64,000 nt of DNA. Origin: Pseudoprevotella muciniphila. GTDB lineage: Bacteria; Bacteroidota; Bacteroidia; Bacteroidales; Bacteroidaceae. A program made the position numbers and the translations under genes. Positions within the stretch are counted from its first letter, which is position 1; each line of letters opens with the position of its first letter. The stretch spans positions 1,674,001 to 1,738,000 of the forward strand of contig NZ_CP033459.1 of assembly GCF_003265305.2 (NCBI RefSeq). Reading direction: 5' to 3'. This document shows, one piece after another, positions 45,953 to 54,360 of this stretch. The notes below the pieces were generated by a model. The model had not been told where the DNA came from. It was given only the letters and a program-made list of their open reading frames with translations, and searched no databases.

Positions 45953-46942
45953 TTATCCTATATACTTGCGATGAGCAATCTTTACATTCGCTTGATTTAC
46001 CATTGCGTATTGAAGTGTGGTATCAATCTTTACATGCCCCAATAGACGTTGTACTTGCTCAATCGGCATCCCTTTATCTATGGCAAATGTGGCGAGTGTG
46101 CGTCTAAATTTATGAGGGTGAATTTTCCTGATTCTTGCTTGTTTTCCAAGCCTCTTTAGACGCTTTTCAACTCCGCTTATTGTTAGCCGATTATAAGGTG
46201 CATGTAGCGATACGAATAATGCTTTATTGTTATCTTTCCTCTTATTCAGATAATCTTCCAAATGTATTTTTGTTCGTGCATTGAAATATACAATTCGCTC
46301 TTTGTTCCCTTTTCCAAAAACTACACACTGTCGTTCTTTGAAGTCAATGTCTGTTCGGTTGAGTAACACCAATTCCCCGACGCGAACGCCAGTAGAAACA
46401 AGGAAATCAACGAGTGCCAAGTCGCGTTGCTCTATACAGCTGTCGCGAAGCCGCTCCAAATCCTCATCGCTCAAAGTTTCTTTTACCACTTGGTTTGTTT
46501 TTATCTTACGTATGCGCCTCACTGGGCTTTTTCCGATATAATCCTCGTCTTCCAACCACGCAAAGAAAGTTGAAAGAATACGCCTCATATTGTCTATCGT
46601 TACTTTACTGACCTGTTGCCTTTGTTCATAAGATGATAAGTAGTTCCTTATACAATCCGTATCTACTTGAGCTATGCCACATTTTAAGGTAGCAAGGAAA
46701 GAGACAATGGTATTGGCGTAATAGTTTAGCGTTTTACAAGAACATCCCTCAATCTGTTTGGCAGACAAAAAAATATCAAGTAATTGTTCATTTTCGTTTT
46801 CCGTCTGTGTACTGTTTTTTAGAGGTTGCACTTCTACTTGGTTTAATGTTTGTCGCAGGGTTTCTTTTAATAGTTTGATTTGTCGGCAGTCAAGGCTTCG
46901 CTGCATCGCACAAACCACTGTGTTAATGATGTTTTCTTTCAT
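45953..46942 (-). CDS. Tyrosine recombinase, probable hsdS invertase
   Basis: A 329-residue phage-integrase-family recombinase. The N-terminal SAM-like DNA-binding domain spans about 55-145 (CKTLNYYANTIVSFLATL). The catalytic domain shows STGVRVGELVLLN (Arg), HKFRRTLATFA (HxxR), RLLGHVKI (His) and TTLQYAMV (nucleophilic Tyr). It lies between the halves of the split hsdS, the usual place for enzymes that invert type I specificity genes. ATG 46942 is preferred; an upstream TTG at 46987 would overlap site C. A 12-bp inverted repeat (46945-46956 with 46983-46994) lies at its start and takes in part of site C. Confidence 0.88.
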   Translation of the reverse strand: MKENIINTVVCAMQRSLDCRQIKLLKETLRQTLNQVEVQPLKNSTQTENENEQLLDIFLSAKQIEGCSCKTLNYYANTIVSFLATLKCGIAQVDTDCIRNYLSSYEQRQQVSKVTIDNMRRILSTFFAWLEDEDYIGKSPVRRIRKIKTNQVVKETLSDEDLERLRDSCIEQRDLALVDFLVSTGVRVGELVLLNRTDIDFKERQCVVFGKGNKERIVYFNARTKIHLEDYLNKRKDNNKALFVSLHAPYNRLTISGVEKRLKRLGKQARIRKIHPHKFRRTLATFAIDKGMPIEQVQRLLGHVKIDTTLQYAMVNQANVKIAHRKYIG

Positions 46943-46983
46943 TGTTCCGATTTGTTTGGTTATTTCTATAATATAAGACGGCA

Positions 46984-46999
46984 ACAAATCGGAATTTAG
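46984..46999 (+). repeat. Inversion site C, start of the second hsdS 3' half
   Basis: ACAAATCGGAATTTAG differs from site A at one base. The homology with site A continues downstream for about 100 bp through the conserved central region of HsdS. Confidence 0.75.
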
Positions 47000-47679
47000 A
47001 AGCCCTTGCTAAGCAACTCTATGACTATTGGTTTGTTCAGTTTGATTTTCCTAACGAGGAGGGTAAACCGTACAAATCAAGTGGTGGCGTTATGGTGTAT
47101 AATGAGAACTTAAAAAGACATATTCCACAAGACTGGAACGATGGCATATTTGCTGATATTGCCAATATAACAATGGGACAATCTCCAGATGGTTCAAGTT
47201 ACAATGAAACTGGAGAAGGCGAAATCTTCTATCAGGGTAGCACAGATTTTAGAATCCGTTTCCCTTCTGTGCGTATGTACACAACATCCCCAACAAGATT
47301 TGCAAAGCAAGGTGATATTCTGATGAGTGTAAGAGCACCTGTCGGTGCAGTAAATATTGCAAATACGGACTGCTGTATTGGACGTGGCTTATCCGCTATC
47401 AATTCAAAGATTGGGTCAATAACCTATATATATTATGTAGTTCATTATCTCAAAGTCAGATTTGACAACCTCAATTCTGCTGGAACGACCTTTGGCTCAA
47501 TAACGAAAGATGATTTGTACAACCTCCCTGTGGTGATTCCTCCTTCTGAGATAATAGAATTATTTGAAAAGGTCTGCAAACCAATATTTGATAAGCAGAT
47601 GGAAATAGGATTTGAAATAGAATCGCTGACTAAGCAGCGCGACGAACTATTGCCGCTCTTGATGAACGGCCAGGTATCG

Positions 47680-47695
47680 CTAAATTCCGATTTAT
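47680..47695 (-). repeat. Inversion site D, end of the second hsdS 3' half
   Basis: CTAAATTCCGATTTAT, identical to site B and the exact reverse complement of site A. About 60 bp before it (encoding KQRDELLPLLMNGQVS) are nearly identical to the sequence before site B. Confidence 0.8.
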
Positions 47696-47822
47696 TGACA
47701 TTCTTTTATTTATTTCCCATATACTCCAAACCGCGTACCGTTTCTTCATAATTCTGCAACGCCGTGAACCACGTCACGGGAGTTTTATCCTTCACAGAGC
47801 GAACTTTAGAAAAGGGTTTGCC

Positions 47823-47921
47823 GTCAAGATGTTACAAAAAATCGCGCCAGTTGGTGTCAAAATGTTACAAAAAACCATGCCGGTTGGTGTCAAATTGTTA
47901 CAAAAAAGTTCAGATCGGTTG
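47823..47921. repeat. Three tandem 33-bp repeats
   Basis: Units begin at 47823, 47856 and 47889. Each reads roughly GTCAARATGTTACAAAAAA, then a variable base pair group and GCCRGTTGGT; the third copy is the most degraded at its end. On the minus strand the period is eleven codons (FCNILTPTGMV-like) within an open frame at 47792-48001 of 69 residues, which I do not call as a gene. The repeats begin about 130 bp after site D, in the otherwise empty 47752-48160 stretch. Confidence 0.65.
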
Positions 47922-48160
47922 ATGTGCATATACACAAACCCTTTTTGTCTGTATTTCTGCTTTTGCACTTGCAGCGCGTCATGACAATCAATCATATTCA
48001 CCCTGGGCGATGTCCTGAGCTATGAGCGTTTGGGGCTTTCGGCCTGTTTGCCGGACACCAATCATGCTGAATACCTTGACATAACGGACGGGTAATTTCT
48101 GTCCGAAAACCCTGCCGTCTTTTTTAGGTTTTCTTTTCCTGATAATTGCCGTTAATTGCT

Positions 48161-48168
48161 TACCTTTG
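48161..48168 (+). promoter_or_regulatory. Bacteroidetes -7 element for gltX
   Basis: TACCTTTG followed by C, 79 bp upstream of the gltX ATG. The leader between (48172-48247) resembles the minus-strand leader of the DUF4294 operon. Confidence 0.55.
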
Positions 48169-48171
48169 CAA

Positions 48172-48247
48172 AACATAAAAACGACCTACAAGGAACATAT
48201 CTGAAGAATATTAAACAATTATCAGAATAAATAGAACATACCTTAAA
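48172..48247 (+). other. gltX leader with a motif shared with the DUF4294-Sel1 operon leader
   Basis: It contains AAAACGACC, then AAGGAACAT, then TGAAGAAT, and ends AATAGAACATACCTTAAA directly before the ATG. The minus-strand leader near 27 kb has the same blocks in the same order and spacing: AAAACGGTC, ATGGAACAT, CGAAGGAT and AATAGAATATACCTTAA. The shared function is unknown. Confidence 0.5.
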
Positions 48248-49780
48248 ATGGCAGAAAGAAAAGTTCGTGTACGTTTTGCCCCGAGCCCTACCGGTCCGCT
48301 ACACATAGGAGGAGTGCGCACAGCGCTCTACAACTATCTGTTTGCGCGCCAGAATGGTGGCGATATGGTTTTCAGAATAGAAGACACAGACAGTAACCGC
48401 TTTGTACCCGGTGCAGAAGAATACATCCTCGAAGCCTTCAACTGGCTCGGCATTGTGTTCGACGAAGGTGTTAGTTTCGGGGGCGACAAGGGGCCCTACC
48501 GGCAGTCGGAAAGGCGTGATATTTACAAAAAATACGTAGATATTCTCCTCGAAGAGGGTAAGGCATACATAGCGTTCGACACACCGCAGGAACTCGAGGC
48601 AAAGCGCAACGAAATAAAGAATTTTCAGTACGATGCTTCCACACGCGGCATGATGCGCAACTCGCTCACGCTGCCGAAGGAGGAAGTTGAGGCACTCATC
48701 GCAGCAGGCACGCAGTATGTCGTGCGCTTCAAGATAGAACCGGGCGAGGAGGTGCACGTAAGAGACCTCATACGTGGCGACGTGAAAATCAGTTCTTCCG
48801 TACTCGACGACAAGGTGCTCTATAAGAGTGCCGACCAACTCCCCACATACCATCTGGCTAACATCGTGGACGACCACCTGATGGAGATAAGCCATGTGAT
48901 ACGTGGCGAAGAGTGGTTGCCGAGCGCACCGCTGCATGTGTTGCTCTACCGCGCCTTCGGATGGGAAGATACCATGCCGCAGTTCGCACACCTGTCATTG
49001 CTGCTCAAACCCGACGGCAAAGGAAAACTGTCGAAGCGTGACGGCGACCGGCTCGGATTTCCCGTCTTCCCGCTCCTGTGGAAAGACCCCAAGACGGGAG
49101 AAGAGTCGCGCGGATACCGTGAGGACGGCTATCTGCCGGAGGCGGTCATCAATTTCCTCGCCCTATTGGGATGGAACCCGGGCACGGATCAGGAAATCCT
49201 GTCTATGGAAGAACTGATCAACCAGTTCGACATCACGAAATGTTCGAAGGCAGGTGCAAAATTTGATTATGTGAAAGGACAGTGGTTCAACCACGAATAT
49301 ATCCTGCAAAAGCCCGACGCAGAACTCATGCCCCATTTCCAGAAAATACTGAAAGAAAATGGCATAGAAGTGCCCGACGAACGTGCACAGAAGGTGGTGG
49401 AACTCATGAAGAGCCGTGTGAATTTCATCAAGGAGTTGTGGCCCCTGTGCAGTTTCTTCTTCGAGGCACCGACGACCTACGACGAGAAGACCACACGCAA
49501 GCGCTGGAAAGCGCACAGTCCGAAGCAGATGTCGGAACTGCTGGAGGTGGTACGTGAGATAGACGATTTCTCCATCGAAAATCAGGAAGCAGTGGTTCAT
49601 GGCTGGATAGAACAGAAAGAATACAAGATGGGCGATGTGATGAATGCATGGCGCCTGATGCTCGTGGGCGAAGGAAAAGGTCCGGGCATGTTCGACATCA
49701 CGGCCTTCCTCGGGAAGGAAGAGACCCTCAGCCGAATGGAAAAGGCACTGAAAGAACTACCGGCAGCACCAACTGAATAA
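48248..49780 (+). CDS. gltX: Glutamate--tRNA ligase
   Basis: A 510-residue class I aminoacyl-tRNA synthetase that charges tRNA with glutamate. The HIGH-like motif lies in [21 protein letters not shown], and the KMSKS-like motif is [21 protein letters not shown] and [13 protein letters not shown]-type segments (here [10 protein letters not shown]) are conserved. The length is normal, with a helical anticodon-binding C-terminal half. It has its own promoter and an unusual leader. waaA follows 31 bp later and may be co-transcribed. Confidence 0.97.
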   Translation: MAERKVRVRFAPSPTGPLHIGGVRTALYNYLFARQNGGDMVFRIEDTDSNRFVPGAEEYILEAFNWLGIVFDEGVSFGGDKGPYRQSERRDIYKKYVDILLEEGKAYIAFDTPQELEAKRNEIKNFQYDASTRGMMRNSLTLPKEEVEALIAAGTQYVVRFKIEPGEEVHVRDLIRGDVKISSSVLDDKVLYKSADQLPTYHLANIVDDHLMEISHVIRGEEWLPSAPLHVLLYRAFGWEDTMPQFAHLSLLLKPDGKGKLSKRDGDRLGFPVFPLLWKDPKTGEESRGYREDGYLPEAVINFLALLGWNPGTDQEILSMEELINQFDITKCSKAGAKFDYVKGQWFNHEYILQKPDAELMPHFQKILKENGIEVPDERAQKVVELMKSRVNFIKELWPLCSFFFEAPTTYDEKTTRKRWKAHSPKQMSELLEVVREIDDFSIENQEAVVHGWIEQKEYKMGDVMNAWRLMLVGEGKGPGMFDITAFLGKEETLSRMEKALKELPAAPTE

Positions 49781-49811
49781 AAACAGAGGTTCCACACCAC
49801 AACGTCACAAC

Positions 49812-51101
49812 ATGTACTCATTTATCATATTCCTATATGCCCTGGCTGTTTATATAGTTGCGTTTTTTGGCCACAAGAAAGCCCGAAAGATGGTACGGGG
49901 CCAAATGAAAACCTGGCACAAACTGAAATACCGGATTGACAAGAACGAAAAGTACATCTGGTTTCATGCTGCATCGCTCGGGGAGTTTGAACAGGGAAGA
50001 CCACTCATCGAGCGAATAAAGAAAGAGCACCCGGAAAAGAAAATACTGCTCACTTTCTTTTCACCAAGCGGATATGAGGTGAGAAAGGACTATCCGTACG
50101 CCGACGTAGTGTGTTACCTGCCGTTCGATACAAAAATAAGCGCAAAAGCTTTCTTGCATTATGTGAAACTCGAAAAGGTTTTCTTCATCAAATACGAGTT
50201 TTGGCGCAACTACATCACACAGCTCAAAAAGAAAAACGTACCCATCTACAGTGTCAGTTCCATCTTCAGGCGTAAGCAGATTTTCTTCCGCTGGTATGGC
50301 TGGTGGTACAAATATATGCTCCGTCGGTTTACGCATTTCTTTGTGCAGGACGAGCGCAGCAAGGAACTTTTGGCTACTCTCGGCGTGAACCAGGTTACGG
50401 TAATGGGCGACACGCGATTCGACCGTGTCATCGACATCATGAAAGCCTCAAAAGAGTTTCCATTGGTGGATAAATTTACATACAGGGCAGAAAATCAGAA
50501 GAAAAACCAGACTGACATAGAGAAATACGACGACAAATTTCCAGTCTTGGTCTGCGGCAGCACATGGCCGGTCGATGAGGAATTCATCATACCTTATTTC
50601 AACAGGAACTTCAGAATGAAAATGGTGCTGGCACCTCATGTGGTCAGCGAAGAGCACCTCCAGCAAATAGAACAAAAACTCACACGCCCGTCCGTGAGAT
50701 ACACCAAAGCATCGAAGGAAGAGATAGACAAGGCGGAATGCCTCATCATCGACTGCTACGGCTTGCTCTCGAGTGTGTACAGATATGCTACAGTGGCTTA
50801 CGTAGGCGGAGGCTTCGGGGTAGGCATACACAATGTGCCCGAGGCAGCAGTGTATGGCATACCGGTCATTATAGGACCAAACAATGAGAAGTTCCGCGAA
50901 GCGCAGCAACTGCTTGAAATAGGAGGATGTAAGGAGGTTAACAACGCCAGAGAATTTGAAAAATTGCTCGATACATTCTTTGCACACCCGGAACTCAAAA
51001 AGAGGGCGGGCGAGGCTGCCGGAAACTACATTATGGATCATGCCGGAGCAGCAGAAAAGATTTATCGCTTCGTGTTCCAATCAGAGGAAGAAAAGGATTG
51101 A
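49812..51101 (+). CDS. waaA: 3-deoxy-D-manno-octulosonic acid (Kdo) transferase
   Basis: A 429-residue GT30 glycosyltransferase that adds Kdo to lipid A precursor at the inner face of the inner membrane. An N-terminal hydrophobic anchor (MYSFIIFLYALAVYIVAFFG) is followed by WFHAASLGEFEQGRPLIE, which holds the family's catalytic glutamate, and LLTFFSPSGYE. The C-terminal half has VCGSTWPVDEE and AYVGGGFGVGIHNVPEAAVYG for the CMP-Kdo donor. It marks a Gram-negative envelope. A threefold tandem repeat lies between it and the next gene. Confidence 0.94.
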   Translation: MYSFIIFLYALAVYIVAFFGHKKARKMVRGQMKTWHKLKYRIDKNEKYIWFHAASLGEFEQGRPLIERIKKEHPEKKILLTFFSPSGYEVRKDYPYADVVCYLPFDTKISAKAFLHYVKLEKVFFIKYEFWRNYITQLKKKNVPIYSVSSIFRRKQIFFRWYGWWYKYMLRRFTHFFVQDERSKELLATLGVNQVTVMGDTRFDRVIDIMKASKEFPLVDKFTYRAENQKKNQTDIEKYDDKFPVLVCGSTWPVDEEFIIPYFNRNFRMKMVLAPHVVSEEHLQQIEQKLTRPSVRYTKASKEEIDKAECLIIDCYGLLSSVYRYATVAYVGGGFGVGIHNVPEAAVYGIPVIIGPNNEKFREAQQLLEIGGCKEVNNAREFEKLLDTFFAHPELKKRAGEAAGNYIMDHAGAAEKIYRFVFQSEEEKD

Positions 51102-51125
51102 AGTTCCTTGCCAAACTTTATTTTA

Positions 51126-51197
51126 TTTAAATGATGACGAAAAAGTATATTTAAATGATGACGAAAAAGTATATTTAAATGATGACGAAAAAGTATA
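51126..51197 (+). repeat. Three perfect 24-bp tandem repeats spanning a translation start
   Basis: Units at 51126-51149, 51150-51173 and 51174-51197 are identical. Each contains AAATGATGACGAAAAAG, the start region of the downstream aminotransferase. The period is eight codons, so the first two copies encode MMTKKYI then TAA directly followed by the next ATG, all in the frame of the real gene. Confidence 0.9.
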
Positions 51198-52354
51198 ATT
51201 TTGACGAGATAATTTCGCGCGAAGGAAGTGGCGACTACAAAAACGGCGCACTCCTTCGCCTTTTTGGTCGCACGGACCTCATACCGATGTGGGTGGCTGA
51301 CATGGATTGGGCTACACCGCCTTTCATCGTTGATGCACTGAAAAAACGCATGGAGCACCCCATATTCGGCTATACCCTTACGCCGCGCAACATGTGGACC
51401 GTCGTACGCAAGTGGATACGCGAACATCATCAGTGGGATGTGCCGGAAGAATGGATGACGTATATACCGGGCATAGTGAAAGGAATAGGCATGGCAATCA
51501 ATGTCTTTCTGAAAGAAGACGAGAAAGTCATCATCCAACCACCCGTTTACCACCCGTTCCGACTCACACCCGAAGGCAACAGGCGCGAGGTGGTGTTCAA
51601 CCCGCTGAAAGAACTGCCGAACGGCTCATACGCCATGGATTTTGACAACTTGGAGCAAGTGTGCGACGAAAAATGCAAGATGCTCATCCTCTCCAACCCA
51701 CACAACCCTGCCGGCATCGTGTGGGACATAGAAACCTTGCAAACCCTGGCGCATTTCTGTGCTTCGAGGGGCATACTTGTCATTAGCGATGAAATCCATT
51801 GCGACATGGTGCTGACCGGACATAAACACCTGCCATTTGCTGCAGTGAGCGAGGAGGCAGCACAATGTAGCATCACTTTCGGAGCACCCTCTAAAACGTT
51901 CAACATAGCAGGAATAGTCAGTTCATACGCCATAGTGCCCAACGACGAGTTGCGCAAGAAGTTCTATGAATGGCTCGAAGCCAACGAACTCAACGAACCC
52001 ACCATCTTCTCGCCAATAGCCACCATTGCAGCCTTCGGGCAGGGTGAAGAATGGAGACAGGAAATGCTGCAGTATGTGGAAGAAAACATAAAATTGGTGG
52101 TGGACTACTGTGCGCAGCACCTGCCGAAGATAAAACCACTCGTGCCTGATGCATCCTTTCTTGTATGGCTCGACTGTCGCGACATGGGGCTTGACCACGA
52201 TGCACTCATCGACTTTTTTGTGAACAAAGCCCGTCTGGCGCTCAACGATGGCGAAATGTTCGGACCTGGCGGAGAAGGACACATGCGCATGAATGTGGCA
52301 GCACCAAGGTGTGTGATATTAAAAGCACTCGAACAACTGAAAGAGGTGTATTAA
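51179..52354 (+). CDS. MalY/PatB-family PLP-dependent C-S lyase or aminotransferase
   Basis: A 391-residue fold-type I PLP enzyme. Family segments are MWVADMDWATPPFIVDAL, HPIFGYT, the SNPHNPAGIVW motif, SDEIHCDMVLTGHKH, and PSKTFNIAG, which carries the PLP-binding lysine. Members cleave cystathionine or cysteine (beta-lyase) and sometimes act as aminotransferases or regulators. The start at 51179 lies in the third copy of a 24-bp repeat; two identical upstream copies give alternative but immediately terminated starts. Confidence 0.92.
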   Translation: MMTKKYNFDEIISREGSGDYKNGALLRLFGRTDLIPMWVADMDWATPPFIVDALKKRMEHPIFGYTLTPRNMWTVVRKWIREHHQWDVPEEWMTYIPGIVKGIGMAINVFLKEDEKVIIQPPVYHPFRLTPEGNRREVVFNPLKELPNGSYAMDFDNLEQVCDEKCKMLILSNPHNPAGIVWDIETLQTLAHFCASRGILVISDEIHCDMVLTGHKHLPFAAVSEEAAQCSITFGAPSKTFNIAGIVSSYAIVPNDELRKKFYEWLEANELNEPTIFSPIATIAAFGQGEEWRQEMLQYVEENIKLVVDYCAQHLPKIKPLVPDASFLVWLDCRDMGLDHDALIDFFVNKARLALNDGEMFGPGGEGHMRMNVAAPRCVILKALEQLKEVY

Positions 52355-52391
52355 CACACATTCTTTATCAAACAAAAGCCCTCGGAACGCT

Positions 52392-53099
52392 ATGATACAA
52401 AGCATGCAAGATGTTGAAAAAATGGCGATGAAATGGGGTTTTTTGCCTTTTTTTGAATGTGGAATCAGGGGAATGTCCATAGCAGAGCATACACCGCCCG
52501 AACTATGGTTTTCCGACGATGTGGATGGTCCCTGGGAATGGAAAGGACCGCTCATAGGGCAAGGTTCCCTGGTATACGGGAAATTCTTCGATAAAAAGGC
52601 AGGATTTGTCAGTCTGGAATGGGTCGGTCATCTCATCAACTATCGCCGCGCAAAGGCTGTTGCACCACTGACACCAAAAGAAAAAGAAGTGTATGACTGT
52701 ATAGTCGGCCATCAGGTGCTGCTGTCAAAAGAACTCAAAAAACGCTGCGGCTTCGTCAACCCTCGGTTACCTCGTCAAAATCAGTTAGAGAAAATCATCA
52801 TGAAGGAGGTGAAACCGCCACGAAAGAAAGCAAAGGGCGAGTCCTTCGATGGTATTCTTACTCGCTTGCAAATGTCTCTTCGTGTATGCATAGCCGATTT
52901 TCGGTATAATTACGATAAAAACGGGAAAAGATACGGATGGGGAGTGGCAGAATATACCACCCCCGAACTGATGTATGGCGATGAAATAATTATGCCAAGT
53001 TGCAGTCCGGAGGAGTCCTATCGAAGAATGTTTTTGCAAATCATTCAAAAATTTCCGTATGCCACAGAAGAATCTGTCAGCCGCCTTTTGAAATTTTAA
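52392..53099 (+). CDS. AlkZ-related protein
   Basis: A 235-residue protein resembling the AlkZ/YcaQ-related group found in gut Firmicutes and Bacteroidetes. Recognisable segments are GFLPFFECGIRGMSIAEHTPPELWF, DGPWEWKGP, YGKFFDKKAGFVSLEWV, LLSKELKK, FDGILTRLQM and YGWGVAEYTTPE. AlkZ proteins are DNA glycosylases, but this shorter group has no shown activity and I do not see the catalytic QxQ motif. It follows the aminotransferase gene by 37 bp in the same direction. Confidence 0.7.
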   Translation: MIQSMQDVEKMAMKWGFLPFFECGIRGMSIAEHTPPELWFSDDVDGPWEWKGPLIGQGSLVYGKFFDKKAGFVSLEWVGHLINYRRAKAVAPLTPKEKEVYDCIVGHQVLLSKELKKRCGFVNPRLPRQNQLEKIIMKEVKPPRKKAKGESFDGILTRLQMSLRVCIADFRYNYDKNGKRYGWGVAEYTTPELMYGDEIIMPSCSPEESYRRMFLQIIQKFPYATEESVSRLLKF

Positions 53100-53140
53100 G
53101 AAAATTATAGACAACACCAAGAAAACAGCGCACACCTCTC

Positions 53141-54247
53141 ATGAAAAGTAGTCAAATGAAAGCCAAAACACATTTCCTGCTGCTCGACGCTTTGCGTGGT
53201 GTAGCGGCACTGATTGTGCTGGTTTATCATTTTTTTGAGGGTTTCGCCACATCTTCGCAGGACCAGATGTGCAACCACGGCTATCTTGCCGTCGATTTCT
53301 TCTTTATCCTTTCGGGGTTTGTGATAGGCTATGCCTACGACGACAGATGGAAGACAATGAGCATGGGCACATTCTTCAAGCGGCGACTCATACGTCTGCA
53401 TCCGATGGTCATCGCAGGAGTGCTGATTGGTGCTGCAACATTTGTTCTGCAAGGCAGTGAGCATTGGGACGGCACAAAAGTGAGCACTTCGATGCTGATG
53501 TTGGCAATGTTGCTCAACCTCTTCATGTTGCCCGTCTTTCCCGGCATGGGACCGGAAGTGCGCGGCAATGGCGAAATGTTTCCGTTGAATGGGCCCAACT
53601 GGTCGCTCTTTTTTGAATATATAGGTAACATCTGCTACGCCATTTTCATCCACCGGCTGTCCACGAAAGTCCTCACAGGGTTGGTCGTCATTTTGGGAGC
53701 AATGCTCGGAGCATATTGTTTGTTCAATATGTCGGGCGATTGGCATCTTGGGGTAGGGTGGAGCATGGACAGCTGGGGATTTCCCGGCGGGCTGCTCAGA
53801 ATGCTCTTTTCATATACTTTGGGCATGTTGTTGTCGCGTAAGTTCCGCCCTTGTCGTGCACCGGGTGCTTTCGGCATAAGCACGTTTATTCTGGTGGCAT
53901 TGCTGCCGTTGCCTTTCCTCGGAGAGGTGTATAATGCGCTTTTCGAGTTCTTTTGCATAGCGGCAGTCTTCCCGTTCGTAGTTTGGTATGCTGCATCAGG
54001 CAGTGTGAGCGGAAAGGTTTCGAAGAAAGTATGCACGTTCCTAGGCGACATATCCTATCCGGTTTATGTGGTACACTATCCTTTCATGTATCTCTTCTAC
54101 GACTGGGTGTGGGACAACAAGGTACCGCTCGCCCAGGCCTGGCCCTACGGGGTGCTCGTCATCGTGGGGTCTGTATTGCTCGCATGGGTGCTACTCAATG
54201 TTTATGACAAGCCCGTTCGGAAATGGATGGGAAATAGGTTGACATAG
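53141..54247 (+). CDS. Membrane acyltransferase, acyltransferase 3 family
   Basis: A 368-residue integral membrane protein with about ten hydrophobic segments. The family start is clear: FLLLDALRGVAALIVLVYHFFEG, where the Arg and His are the conserved pair. YLAVDFFFILSGFVIGYAYD and FFKRRLIRLHPMVIAG follow, and a late YPVYVVHYPFMYLFYDW fits the family's C-terminal pattern. Members acetylate or acylate surface glycans and lipids; the acceptor is unknown. An in-frame ATG at 53156, five codons later, is an alternative start. Confidence 0.9.
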   Translation: MKSSQMKAKTHFLLLDALRGVAALIVLVYHFFEGFATSSQDQMCNHGYLAVDFFFILSGFVIGYAYDDRWKTMSMGTFFKRRLIRLHPMVIAGVLIGAATFVLQGSEHWDGTKVSTSMLMLAMLLNLFMLPVFPGMGPEVRGNGEMFPLNGPNWSLFFEYIGNICYAIFIHRLSTKVLTGLVVILGAMLGAYCLFNMSGDWHLGVGWSMDSWGFPGGLLRMLFSYTLGMLLSRKFRPCRAPGAFGISTFILVALLPLPFLGEVYNALFEFFCIAAVFPFVVWYAASGSVSGKVSKKVCTFLGDISYPVYVVHYPFMYLFYDWVWDNKVPLAQAWPYGVLVIVGSVLLAWVLLNVYDKPVRKWMGNRLT

Positions 54248-54312
54248 AACACCCCGCAAAGACGTGGCGACTTACGCAAAACCTATAATTTTCTCATTAT
54301 GAAATAAATGTG

Positions 54313-54320
54313 TATTTTTG
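54313..54320 (+). promoter_or_regulatory. Bacteroidetes -7 element for the GH20 gene
   Basis: TATTTTTG followed by C, 40 bp before the ATG at 54361. Confidence 0.55.
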
Positions 54321-54360
54321 CAATAGATAAAAACCTGTTAAGGGATAAATATAATTTAAT

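Larger units (their letters stand above)
46984..47751 (+). pseudogene. Second hsdS 3'-half cassette without start codon (silent specificity cassette)
   Basis: The plus-strand frame is open from site C and reads NRNLEALAKQLYDYWFVQ, then FPNEEGKPYKSSGG, nearly the same as the centre of the expressed HsdS. A different second recognition domain follows (DGIFADIANITMGQSPDG), then the conserved C-terminal helix ending LLMNGQVSLNSDL at site D. It has no recognition domain 1 and no own start at its head; an internal ATG at 47092 would give 219 residues. After site D the frame continues for 18 residues to its stop. It is a donor cassette rather than decay: the frame is intact and would fuse in frame with either first half. 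Confidence 0.8.

Noticed and set aside
47823-47921. CRISPR-like array
   Set aside because: Only three degenerate units, no unique spacers between constant repeats, and no cas genes.
47792-48176. Two overlapping short minus-strand open frames (69 and 62 codons)
   Set aside because: The first is made largely of the 33-bp repeats and the second resembles no known protein and overlaps the gltX promoter; neither has convincing start signals.
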